DNA from: Gordionus sp. m RMFG-2023
Taxonomy: Eukaryota; Nematomorpha; Gordioida; Chordodea; Parachordodidae
Direction: 5' to 3'
Length of the DNA: 64,000 nt
Assembly (NCBI RefSeq): GCF_954871325.1
Contig: NC_088775.1
Span: 21,119,561-21,183,560, forward strand
In this document: piece by piece, positions 1-10,922 of the stretch
How the letters are laid out: every line of letters begins with the position of its first letter
Position numbering within the stretch: the first letter of the stretch is position 1
Program-made: the position numbers and the translations under genes
The notes under the pieces: generated by a model
Database searches by the model: none
Seen by the model: the letters and a program-made list of their open reading frames with translations, nothing else
What the model was told of the DNA's origin: nothing

Positions 1-11
1 GCCTGTATAAG

Positions 12-261
12 TAATGTTGTTAATTGGTTGGTTGTGTAGAGCCCAGACCCGGGGTTTGGGTCTAAAATATCGACAAAACCAGCTCTGAGCACGAACCCCG
101 AGCACAGACCCGGCGTTCAGACCTAAAGTCCAGATCTGGATAGATGGCACAAAGGTTTAGACATTATCGAAAACTCGATGCTTAGATAATTGTTTTCTGG
201 TTAAAATATTGATTTAGCTGTTTTTAGAAATCTGCTCAAAAATAGCCGTTTAACAACATTA
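12..261. repeat. MITE, TGTTGTTAA family (left arm)
   Basis: A roughly 250-bp element with inverted ends AATGTTGTTAA (13-23) and TTAACAACATT (250-260). The right subterminal part (about 200-250) resembles the better-preserved MITE at 34920-35140, sharing AGCCGTTTAACAACA. The left part resembles the GGTTGGTT-type sequence seen again near 7290. Confidence 0.6.
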
Positions 262-827
262 ATAGAAATCCTGATCAAATTATTTAATAAATATATATTT
301 TATTATATCATTGAAAACAAACTCCCTTTTTTGCTTAAAAATACAGGTAAAGCATTATAGGTAAACCGAATGTTAAAGACTCCATTTGGCGCCAATTTTT
401 ATTATTTTTTGATAGCCCTTTAGAGAATATTTTTACTTACAATATGATATATAATTAGTTTTTGAGATATAAGCATTTTAAAAATTTTACAGATTTGAGC
501 CCCTATATCTCAAGAACCAGGTGTTATAGCGAGCTAAAATAAACGGCTTTCTCATTTATTTACCCTTCTAAATAATTCCAGAAAAAAAATGAAATAAAGG
601 CGTGGATAAAATTTATTTTTAACTATTATATATAATTATTTTTACTTTTTGCAAAGTCCTGTCTGATACATTTTTTATATTTTATATTTATTTTATAAAC
701 AGACAAAGTTAGATCATGTTTTTTTTAAAATAATATTTTATTTTTTGTTTATTTACATAAAAATATAAAAAATTCTTTGAATCTCCTACAAAAATAAGAA
801 TCAAATCATATATTTACATAATTCTTG

Positions 828-1310
828 TTTTCGAATCGAATAATTATATTATTCGTATTAGTACGAATTAAATAATTCCTTATTCGTATCGGTTCGAATA
901 ATGAAAACATTATTGGATTTGATTCATCGAATATTCGATGCCAAAAATTAAATTCTTCAGAAATATATTCAAAAATGATATTAAAAATTAATAAGTGATT
1001 TATAGATGTTGAAAAAAAAAGTAAAAACTTTTCAAGGAACTTTTAAATACTTAAGAATCATGTCAAATACTTATGGGTTTGAAATCTGAATAATTTGAAA
1101 TATTAACAAATAATTTGAAATATTTATTTACGAATAATTTATAATATTTATAAATTATTTCAAATAATAAGAATAATTCGATCGAATAATAAATAGATAA
1201 AAAAAAAATATTCCACAGATAATATATTTTCTTTATTCGATTCGAATAAAATAATTTTTTTATTCATAAAATACGAATCTTATGAAATAAAATCGTAGAG
1301 TGAATAATTC
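828..1310. repeat. ATTCG-rich palindromic tract (left arm)
   Basis: Non-coding stretch packed with ATTCG/CGAAT words that form several short palindromes. It starts near TTTTCGAATCGAATAATT and has a related inverted block near 1228-1250 (TTATTCGATTCGAATAA). It could be a decayed MITE; no target duplication was found. The same tract lies at about 21616-22098 in the right arm. The rest of 262-1495 shows nothing but AT-rich DNA. Confidence 0.4.
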
Positions 1311-1782
1311 GTTTTAGGTATAATTTTATTTTTTGTTAAATTTTACTCAATTTTCTACAAAAGAAAATGATGAAATTAAAGTTCGAATCAAATATACTAA
1401 TACAGAATTTTATTTAAAAAAAATAGTTTCTCGTTTTAGAATCATAAAGACCCCAATATTGTCGTAATTTTTAATAGGATCAAAACTATCCGGGATCATC
1501 GCGGGTTTTTAAGGGATCCCTTTATACAATGAATTATTTTAATAAAAATATAATCAATTATCTTCATTTGAACATTATGATATTTTTTTTGATTTTATAC
1601 AATTTGTGAAACCTTAGATAAAAGCTGTTAAAAAGCTTATAATCTTATATTAAATAGATTTTTACCACATATCTTCAAATTATTATATAAATTACACATT
1701 ATTTATTTATTTTGTAAACATAAAATAACTTTTTAACATAATACAATAAATAAGATACAATATAGATAATAAATAAAATATT

Positions 1783-4700
1783 TTATATTATATCTCTAAC
1801 ATCCCAGTTATTAAGGCACATACAATATTTAACGGTTGTCCCCGACATCCTATTTCGTTTCTTCGTTAAAAAATCAACGGCCTTGCTAAAGACTCTTTCA
1901 CTAGGAACGCTTGTTGTTTGTTGTGCGAAGAAATCTTTAGCTATGAGCGACAACGTTGGGTAAAAATCACTATTTTTGGCCCACCAATCAAGTATATTGG
2001 TTGAAGCTGGTGCAACCGGTTCTTTGATGTAATCTATAAATTCATCTCTACTGAGATCTAGATATTCATAAGCCTCCCTAAAAATTATAAATTAATATAT
2101 CAAACATTTATAATTACTTTCTCATTTCGTTATGCATGCAAACCGAATAGGGGTGTGTTTCCATATCATCTTTTGAGAAGTCATAAACATTCGCTTTTTG
2201 CGATGGCCAACCATAGCTTTTATATAATGATTTAAATTTTTCATTATAATCCTCCTTTGCTATAAATTTAGGCATATATTTTAATTTAGTTTTAGGATCT
2301 AATAGTGTAGATACAAAATTGCTAAATGAACTCATCAAATTTTTATATGTTGCACATTTTATCAACATTTTACTAGCCGCATTTTTAAGATCGCTATCGG
2401 GATGATTTTTCGAAGTTTCGTCTAAAATCTGCTCTATCTTTGTCATAAATAAAACTGAGGTTCCAATAGTAGAAGTATCTGACGATATTTCAAGTGTTAT
2501 TTTATAAAAAGGTTTTAAAAAATTTTCAATTTCGTTTAAAGATCTCGCCTCACTATCATTTATATCGAAAGGCGCCATATATTTTTTCCCAAGGTCTTTA
2601 ATTGCATCTAAATTCTATATAAATTAAATATATTATTATGCAATGTTATATCTCTAAAATTTCAAAATTGTAAAACTATTATCTTTGAATATTATTGAAT
2701 AAAATAATTATATTATGGTTTAAAAGGTAGGGAAGACTGGGATTTGTAAAAAAATGGTTCGACTAGACCTAGTTCCCTTTATATATAGTCAAAATTTTGT
2801 AAAATTAATTACCATTGACCATATATCTTTTAGTAGAATGTAAAAGACATTATAAAAAAATTATATTATAATTTACTTTGTTCACTGTTGATAGCATTAT
2901 ATATTTTGAATTCCATCTGGTTATCACATCCAACGGAATCCTCGTTCCACCAGATAGCTGCATGTATTTTTGTAAAAGTTTGGGGGAAGAATGTAGTTTC
3001 TTTACAACGTCAGTTATTTTAATTAGCTTTTTGTCTAGGTATGAAAATCCCTCTTTTACTATCAAATTTATAACATGTGCTAAACATCGGTGGCTGTATA
3101 CGCCTGTTTTATATTTTTCCTGATAAATTGTATTCATTTTTTCAACAGCTTTTATTACGTTTAGTGCATTATCATGCGTAATTGAGATAATTTTGTCCTG
3201 AATCTCAAAATCATCAAGAGATTCTAATAAACATTGTGATATATCCTCACCACTATGAGGATATGGTAACTCAATTAAATCTAAAAGGAAACTTTCCATT
3301 TTCCATTTTTTATTAATATAATGGCATGTTATTGCGCAAAACGATGACGAATTAATTGAGGTCCACATATCAGTGGTGATGGCTATCTTGCTATCAATAT
3401 TTTTTAACTTAGTGATAAGATTTAATTTGGAACTTTTATATAGCTTTTCAATATATTTACAGGCCGTTTGACGAGTCCAAATTTTTTCATTTTTAAATAT
3501 ATAAGAAAATATTCCTCTGAAAAAATCACTATTCAGTGAATGGAAAGATATATTATTCTTTATTATATACCTGAGAATTGATTTGTTTAGATGTATGATC
3601 ACCTCGGGTAAAAGTTTCTTTATGCCCACTAGATTTTTTGGCATTTCTGTCTTCTCAATCCGTATCATATCAGTATGATGTCTTTTTACATGATTTTTTA
3701 AATTCGCTGTTAAAATAAATGAATTTTTACTTTTCTTTATAAAATTAAAACATAATAGTTTTTAACCCTCAGTCGCACAAGTGGGAAAAAAATTAGGGGA
3801 GACCGAACAACGATAATTACTTTTTAACCCTTGAGCACAAAGATTTTAAATTTGGTGTGAAGATGCATTTTTATATCTAATTTCCTACCTATGTTCATCT
3901 GTTAAAAAACTTACCTGGTTTTATATATTTTGTCAAAAAACTATTTTTACCCAAAAAATATAAAACACATGGATGAGAAATCATGTGGGGCAAAATTGAA
4001 GATTATGATATTCCAGGAGTCTTAAAAAATGTATACCGAGGACAGTGACACCAAATAATATATTAAATGGATTCTCAGCTTGTGGCATATATCCTTTAAA
4101 CCCAAATATATTTACAAATCAAGATTATATCTGCTATACTAATATTTCAAATGCTAGTTTAAATATTGAAATTGAAAATAATGAGGAAAATCATACAGTG
4201 AATAATATAGAACTTATGACTCAAATAATGACAGTAATTTATCTGTATTAATGATCGAAAATGTCATAAATGATATTGATGAACCCAATAATACCTATTC
4301 CGAAATTGTTCAACATTTCATCCGATAAAATGTCTAAAAAAAGAACTCAGAAATACTAACATCTACTCCTTTATTAAATAAAATTATTAATTCAGAAAAG
4401 AAAAAAGAAATCAATAAAGAATTGTTTATGTGTTATTTGCAATAAAAACTATAAAAATAGTCGCGAGGGCGATGAATGGTTAAAATGTACAATGTGCCTT
4501 GAATGTACACATTCTAAATGTGCTAATTATGATAAATACTTTACATGTAATATTATAGATATAGAGTTACACTTTTTTTTATCTTATAGATGAAGGATAG
4601 GATGGCTACAGGTAAATATGCACAATACCTATCGTTTTACCCCGGTCTCCCCTATCTAGCTCACATTGCCTAAAATTTTATATATAATATGAAAAAAATT

Positions 4701-5247
4701 CCAAAATTTAGGGGCTATTTATATTTTTCAGGGGACTAGAACCCATACTTATGCTACTGTTAAAGTGACTGAGGTCTACAATGTTCCACCACTTATGCAA
4801 CAAAGGGTTTAATTTATGTATTAAGATACAAATATTTTGGGGAAAAAATGACGAAAATTTTTGTAAATTTATAGAGTACTATAAAATTTAAAATATTACT
4901 TGATGCGGTGTGTATACTGAATATTTTAAAATATTGTGCATCTTCTTTTTGTTTTTTTTGGTGATAATTCAAAAATCGTTTTTATATTAATGCAACTATT
5001 ATTTTGAGATGTGAGGTAGTATTAGTAGATATATCTGACATTTGGCTTATATTTAACTCTTCTTCAGCCATAAAATCCTGGCTTAAGTCCGTCTACATGT
5101 ATTTTAAATATACAAATAAACGGGAAAAATATATAATTTTACCTCCGAATCACGGTCTATCTCTATATCATCAGGCACGTCTTCATCACTTTGGTTATTT
5201 TCAGAATTTATCGTGTTAAATAAAAAATTCATATAAGAAGAATCCAT
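1783..5247 (-). pseudogene. BED-type hAT transposase, left-arm copy
   Basis: Mirror of the gene at 17679-21143; the exon logic is given there. The minus-strand exons visible here are the N-terminal acidic exon (about 5143-5247), the core exon (2877-3706), the middle exon (2118-2614) and the C-terminal dimerisation exon (1783-2077). The core shows DMWTS, THDNALN and CLAHVINLIVKEG blocks typical of hAT transposases. The C-terminal part shows LDWWAK and SERVFSKAVDF of the dimerisation domain. These three exons are open in frame. The BED zinc finger that should bind the element ends is degraded, and a pogo remnant sits in the following intron. Confidence 0.85.
3796..4652 (+). mobile_element. pogo deletion derivative (left arm)
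   Basis: 857-bp element flanked by TA on both sides (3794-3795 and 4653-4654). Its inverted ends begin GGGGAGACCG, and the two ends then share CGATA with small gaps. It lies in an intron of the left-arm hAT gene, in the opposite orientation to that gene. The only coding matter is the 3' part of a pogo/jerky-like DDE transposase (4045-4251, with NGFSACGIYPLNPNIF) and a PHD finger (4426-4560, LCVICNKNY then WLKCTMC). The helix-turn-helix and catalytic DDE parts are gone. The mirror copy is 18274-19130. Confidence 0.85.
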
Positions 5248-6274
5248 ATTTAAAAAATTTAAATTATTTAATAAAATTATATTTGTATATTTAAATAAAA
5301 TAAAAATTATATTTAGAAGAAAATAAATAACCAATCCCTCCTTCCTCCGTCTCTCTCTCCCATTATTGTTATTATTCTTATTCTTAAGCTTATTTTTTTT
5401 GAAATATTATATTTCTTATTGTTATTTATTAGTTTTTTTAAAAAAAACACAAATCAATCTTAAAATTTACCCGCCAAAAAAATGAAATAGGTTTACCGTC
5501 TCATCCAAAAATTTTTTACAGACTTATCCTAGCCCACAATAGGAGTATCCAGGATTTTTCAAAGTTCAAAGTTAGCGGTGGGTTGTAGGGTAATAATTAT
5601 TATATAGCAGCTTAAGTCAATTTTTAGCAGGCTAAAAAAAATCGGCTAAACCTAGTTTTTAGCCTAAAGCTATCACTTTGACCTTGGGATAATCCTTTGC
5701 TAACTGCTAGTGCCGGCTAGTTTCAGAAAAATGGGATCCCTAAAAACAGTTTCTGACGGAACTCACTACCTACCAGATGTCAATTAAATAACAACTTTTT
5801 TGTATATCTTTTTTATTAATTATTTATCAAACTGCAAAAAATTTTCATTGGGTTGTGTCCTAAATTATCAAAAATTAAATTCACAAACTTTCGAAACTTT
5901 ATTGAAAATATATAAATAAGATAAGTCTATATTTTTAAACATAAAAATAAAAACATTTACAAAACATACTTGACAATTTTCTAAATTTTAATACTTAAAC
6001 ATACAATTTTAAAATTTTTCGAATTTTTTTTAAAAATTTTGGATTATAGCCTTTAAAACGAGTTTTATTTTGTAGTCACAAACTTTAAATAACAATATCC
6101 CATTAATTCACATATGTGAACCATCTTTAAAAACCAGCGAACACTGCTACAACTTATTAACCAAATATTTTTTTTAGTGAATGTATGGAAAAAATTAATA
6201 AATTTTTTTTAAAATTTCCCCTTTTCTTAACATTTAAAAAAAAATGATTAAATGGTGTCTTTTTTGTCCAAGAG
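4655..6274. other. Arm sequence without recognised gene besides hAT exon 1
   Basis: It contains the first two hAT exons (about 5010-5247, minus). Beyond 5250 it is AT-rich non-coding DNA with short inverted words such as TTAGCAGGCTAAAA near 5620 and the putative hAT end near 5735. Nothing else is recognised. Confidence 0.4.
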
Positions 6275-7250
6275 TTAGTGTTGTTAAACAACTCAGCCGA
6301 GTCGACTTAACTACGACTCAAGTCGAGTTTTTAGTCAAAAAATCGACTCAAAACTCAAGTCGAGTTTTGAGTTGATAAGTCGACTTGTTTTTATGACTCG
6401 AGTTATGAACTTGAGTCGTGAACTCAAGTCGCGACTCGAGTTATGAACTTGAGTCGTGAACTCAAGTCGCGACTCGAGTTATGAACTTGAGTCGTGAACT
6501 CAAGTCGCGACTCGAGTTATGAACTTGAGTTGTGAACTCAAGTCGCGACTCGAGTTATGAACTTGAGTCGTGAACTCAAGTCGCGACTCGAGTTATGAAC
6601 TTGAGTCGCGAACTTATGAACTTGAGTTATGAACTTGAGTCGCGACTCGAGTTATGAACTTAAGTTATGAACTTGATTCGTGAACTCAAGTCGCGACTCG
6701 AGTTATGAACTTGAATCGTGAACTTATGAACTTGAGTTATGAACTTGAGTCGTGAACTTAAGTCGCGACTTAAATTATGAACTTAAGTCGTGAATAAAAG
6801 TCGACTCAAGTTGTGAACTCATATCTATATACTTGAGTCGACTAGAGGACGAATAGTTTTATGAACTTGAGTCGACTAGAGGACGAATAGTTTTATGAAC
6901 TTGAGTCGACTAGAGGACGAATAGTTTTATAAACTTAAGTAGACGACTAGAGGACGAATATTTCAAATTAATTATTATATAAGATATAATTTTTTTATTT
7001 TAGACTTCCTACTTGAGTCGTAAATAGATATACTTGTGTCAATTAGAGGACGAATAGTTATATAAATTTGATCGACTAGACTCTAATATATTTCAAATTA
7101 GTTATTTTTAATTACGATATTTTTGTTTTCTAAATTTAAAATTAGATAGTCGAGTAATCATGACTCCGTGTCGAAGTATCAATAACTCGAATCATTTTTA
7201 CTACTTGAGTCGTGAACTCAATAAATAGGATAGGTTAATTTAAATTTTAT
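6275..7250. repeat. CTTGAGTCG minisatellite block (left)
   Basis: It starts with AGTGTTGTTAAAC, the terminus of the MITE family at 34920. From about 6395 to 6610 it is a tandem array of a 38-bp unit. Each unit alternates GAACTTGAGTCG with its inverted form CGACTCAAGTTC, so the array can fold on itself at many registers. The array then decays. From about 6830 to 6950 a second tandem unit of about 34 bp takes over (TCGACTAGAGGACGAATAG), repeated about four times. The 7000-7250 part is also present, inverted, at about 15690-16050. A related block lies at 23225-23975. Confidence 0.85.
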
Positions 7251-8054
7251 GAAACTCTATTACTTATCATATAACTGTTATTTATTGGTTGGTTTTGTAG
7301 GGGCTTGGATCTTAAATTCGACTTAACTAGCTATGAGCACGAACCCCTAGCACAGATCAATATATCTTTAGTTGATTTTTCTTGACCTTATTAATATATA
7401 TAAATATATGGTTATTAGAGGTATCAATCGCTAGCTAATTAGATCTATTGAATAGGTTGCAAACCATGTCTAGATGAGTGAAGCTATTTCTACGTAGGTC
7501 AGGAATTATTTTATCAGCACCAAATATTGATATGATAATGGGTGGGTATCAAATAAATATAGTTCTACCTTTATATGGTGTATATAATTTTGACCTGGGA
7601 GCGGGGTAAAAAATATGATCTCAAATTTGTTCGTGAAAAAAATTGACATGTCTATATCTATTTATTTAATTATTAAAAGATAAAAATATCTGCTAGATTA
7701 CCAAAAATTAGGGTTTAATTTAGGTTCAGGATTTTTAAATTCTATATAACGTAAATTTTGATAACATGAACTTAATCGAAAAAATCAATTCCTATAAAAT
7801 TATTGGAAATAAAAAAAGGTTGCTCGTAACATCAAAAACCGTTTGGAAAAACGTTATGTATGTAAATTGTTGTATTTATTATTACCTCTGATTGAAATTG
7901 AAATATAAAAGATTATAATCTTCAAGGATGAGGTAATAAGAGGCAAATTTTGAGGATTAAGATGTTTAATATTGATATATATTTTTTTAAAAAACTCATA
8001 GAATTTATGAACCCCAAACTATCTTCTTTTTTTTCCTGAAATAATGACCTGAAT

Positions 8055-8187
8055 TTTAGTAATTTATCGATTTCTTCAAAACAGTAAGGGCTTGTCTATT
8101 AAAAAAAATTATAACTCAAATTTAGTAATTTATCGATTTCTTCAAAACAGTAAGGGCTTGTCTATTAAAAAAAATTATAACTCAAAT
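8055..8187. repeat. 66-bp tandem duplication
   Basis: Two near-perfect copies with period 66. Both contain ATTTATCGATTTCTTCAAAA followed by CAGTAAGGGCTTG. Followed at 8275-8350 by a short array of AATCGAATAAAAT words. Non-coding. Confidence 0.85.
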
Positions 8188-8573
8188 TTAGTTCACTACG
8201 CTTTGAAATTTTTTCATTTTATTTAATTAAATCTTTATAAATCATGGTAAATAAAATTATACAATTACAATAAAAAAATCGAATAAAATATATTAAAAAA
8301 TCGAATAAAATATATTAAAAAATCGAATAAAATCGAATAAAATATATAAAAATATCGTCTTGTTCATCTTCATTTGCCAAATCTTTTTCTTCCGGAAAGC
8401 TTAAAAATAAATATAGAATTAAATAATCATTAAATTTTACTAATTTTTTGGGGAGAGGGGAGAGAAGGTAAAAAAATTATTGTTTAAAGTTTAAAAAAAT
8501 ATTATTCGGACTAAATATATGTTAAAATGGTCTAAAAACACAATCACAACAAAGTATACATTAATATTTACAT

Positions 8574-10528
8574 TTATTCCAAAAGATCTACGTCCCAATA
8601 ACTCAGGCACAGGCATTGTTTTAGGGTTTGTGAAGCCATCCTGTTTCTTTTTTTGTCATACAATCAACTGCCCTGCTGAAAGTCCTCTCACTTGCAACAC
8701 TTGTACTTTGTTGAGCTAAATAATCCCTAGCCATTAACGACAAAGTGGGATATGTTTCGGCGTTCTTTGCCCACCAATCCAATATATTTGTTGATGCAGG
8801 CGCAACGGGCTCCTTGAGATATTCCACGATTTCATCTCTCGTGGGATTTGGGTTATCAATAGCTTCTCTGAAAATAAATATAAAAATACAAGGTTAATTA
8901 TATTTCTAAGTATTTATATTTACTTTCGCAGCTTATTATGAATAATAACTGAGTAAGGTTGCGAGTCAATATCTTCAGTAAACTCATAAGCCGTTGCTTG
9001 GTATGTTGACCAGGCATAAACTTTGTGAATTTCTTTGAATTCTTTGTCATATTTTTTATTTAATATGCATTTTGGCATATATTTTTGTTTTGTTTTAGGA
9101 TCTAGAAAGCTAGATATGTAATTTGTTAGGGTACAAAAAAAGCCTTCGTATGCCTCACATTTAGTCAGCATCAATTTAGCTGCTTTTTTGATATCCTCAT
9201 TATCATGTGAATTAGATGTTTCTTCTAAAAAATTCCCCATCGAAGCGACGAATAAAACCGCCGTCCCAATAGTTGTACTTTCCGATGAAACTTCACATGT
9301 AATCTGGAAAAATGGTTTAAGGAAGATTTCAATTTCCTTTAAATATTTTGCCTCATTGACATTTATGTAAAATTCATCTTTGGGAAGACATTCTTCCCCC
9401 AATCGTTTAATAAAATCTAAATTCTATAAAATAAAATATATTATAAAAATAACATTTAAGATATTGCTTAAATTACTTTATTTATAGTAGAAATCATAAG
9501 ATACTTAGAATTCCACCTAGTGACCACGTCGAGTGGTAATCGAGTGCCACCCGAGATTTTGATATATCTTTGCATTAGCTTGGGAGAAAGGTGAAGTGAT
9601 TTCACCAATTTATGAATTTTTTCTAATTTTGCATCAAAAATATTTAGTCCTTCTTTAACTATAATATTAATAACGTGAGCCAGGCATCTATGGCTATAAA
9701 ATGGTATACTATATTTTTCCATGTAATGTTTAATGATTAAATCTGATGCACTAATCATATTTTTAGCATTATCATGCGTTAATGCTAAAAAAAAATTTTC
9801 AATCTCAAATGTTTCTATAGATTTTATTAAATAATAACATATATCTTGCCCACTGTGAGGGTGCGGCAATTCTATAAGATCTAGTAGATGGTTTTTTAAT
9901 TTCCAATCTTTGGAAATATAATGTATTGTGATTGCACAATACGACAGGGAATTAATCCCTGTCCAAATATCAGTAGAGAGGGATATTTTTCCGTCTATAT
10001 TTTTTAGTTTAGCTATAAGTTTGAATTTAGCATTTTCATATATAGAATGCAAATAAATTCTGGCAGTTTGTCTTAACCAGATTTTTTCACTTTTAAATAT
10101 AAATTTAAAGATATCCTTGAATTCTTCCGAGTCAAATAGATTAAATGGTAGATTGTTTTTTATAATATATCTTAGTATAAGCTTATTCAATTGTTTGTTT
10201 TCCTCGGGTTGTAGTTTTCTGATACCCGATAAATGTTTGGGCATTATTTTTTTAGCTTGGAAAATTAAATCAGGATGGCATATCTTTATATGTTTTAAGG
10301 TTGGCTAAAAAATATTAAAAATTTTTAATAAAGGATTTATATAATACTTGTAGCCGTATGAAGACTGTAGATTTTATCACAGTAGACACATTTCCGTCGA
10401 GATTTGTTAGGTGTGTTTATAAACATATCTTTAATATTGAAATTATTATTTTGTATTATTGAAGAAGAAGACGTATTAGCTTCTGAAAAAGAGCTTTGAG
10501 TTTGACTCAAGTCATTGTCCTCTTGATC
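8574..10528 (-). pseudogene. BED-type hAT transposase, spacer copy
   Basis: A third, diverged member of the hAT family found in the arms; the protein aligns along its length at moderate identity. Exons on the minus strand are a BED exon (about 10343-10528), a core exon (about 9477-10303, with TDIWTG, THDNAKN, CLAHVINIIVKEG and TRWNSKY), a middle exon (about 8924-9430) and a dimerisation exon (8574-8880, with LDWWAK and SERTFSRAVDC). The BED exon has RRKCVYCDKIYS, the first zinc-binding pair of the finger; the His/Cys half lies across the next intron. Two small frameshifts are visible: one just after the intron in the finger (near 10287) and one in the A-run near 8655, which replaces the last residues. 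The first exon seen in the arm copies is missing, probably cut off by the foreign end at 10569. Confidence 0.8.
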
Positions 10529-10564
10529 CTAATAAAAATTATGTTTTTAGTAATAAATAAAATA

Positions 10565-10690
10565 TCATAGACCTGCCGAGCTTAGGGCCGGGCCGTATTT
10601 CAATTTTTTTAAATATATGGGACCGGGCCTATAAAATTTTTTAATAGATCCGGGCCAGGCCGGGCCTAACAAATTTATTACTTTTAAAAG
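10565..10690 (+). repeat. End fragment of a CAGAGACC-type hAT
   Basis: The stretch CATAGACCTGCCGAGC followed by GGGCCGGGCC words resembles the first 100 bases of the hAT at 36587 (CAGAGACCTGCC then GGGCCGGGC) and its end near 40500-40637. No matching right end was found, so it is a terminal fragment. It lies directly upstream of the truncated spacer hAT gene. Confidence 0.5.
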
Positions 10691-10754
10691 CTAATAAAAG
10701 ATTATAAATATTTGGATAGATCATTTAATTTACAGGGTTGCATGTGTTTTATTT

Positions 10755-10850
10755 GGTGATATAATAAAAACAAAAACTATTAAGTGGTATAATAATAAGT
10801 TTGAAGTGTTTAAAAAAACAGAAATACCACATTTATGTATTAGGAAAAAA
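10755..10850. repeat. Inverted repeat flanking the spacer pogo, left part
   Basis: About 95 bases that are the reverse complement of 13617-13712, best over GTTTAAAAAAACAGAAATAC and the words on either side. The pair encloses 2.77 kb, including the pogo element. It could be a second nested palindrome or the ends of an older element. Confidence 0.65.
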
Positions 10851-10922
10851 ATTTAACAATTAATAAAAAATTTTTAATTACAAAAAAATAATTTTTTAAA
10901 TTTAAAATGTTTAATATTAATA

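Larger units (their letters stand above)
1496..5760 (-). mobile_element. BED-hAT element, approximate extent (left arm)
   Basis: The extent is estimated from imperfect inverted motifs GTTTTTAAGGGATCCC (about 1502) and, on the other side, GTTTTTAGGGATCCC near 5735. These enclose the transposase gene. No 8-bp duplication was found beside them, so the exact ends are uncertain. The pogo remnant at 3796-4652 is inserted inside. Confidence 0.45.
1..7958. repeat. Left arm of giant inverted repeat
   Basis: This stretch is the reverse complement of 15023-22925. From position 1 to about 5980 the two arms pair with constant coordinate sum 22926, for example 2114 with 20812 and 4045 with 18881. A roughly 9-base indel near 6020 shifts the register, and collinearity holds to 6274. 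The stretch 6275 to about 6990 has no counterpart in the right arm. Pairing resumes from about 7000 to 7958 with sum near 22980. By eye the outer part shows only a handful of substitutions, near positions 50, 800, 1070 and 2795. The inner part has clear mismatches and a roughly 60-base gap. The arm may extend left of the window, because position 1 is already paired. Confidence 0.97.

Noticed and set aside
2878-3123. Open frame opposite the hAT core (and its mirror at 19803-20048)
   Set aside because: Shadow of the transposase exon on the other strand.
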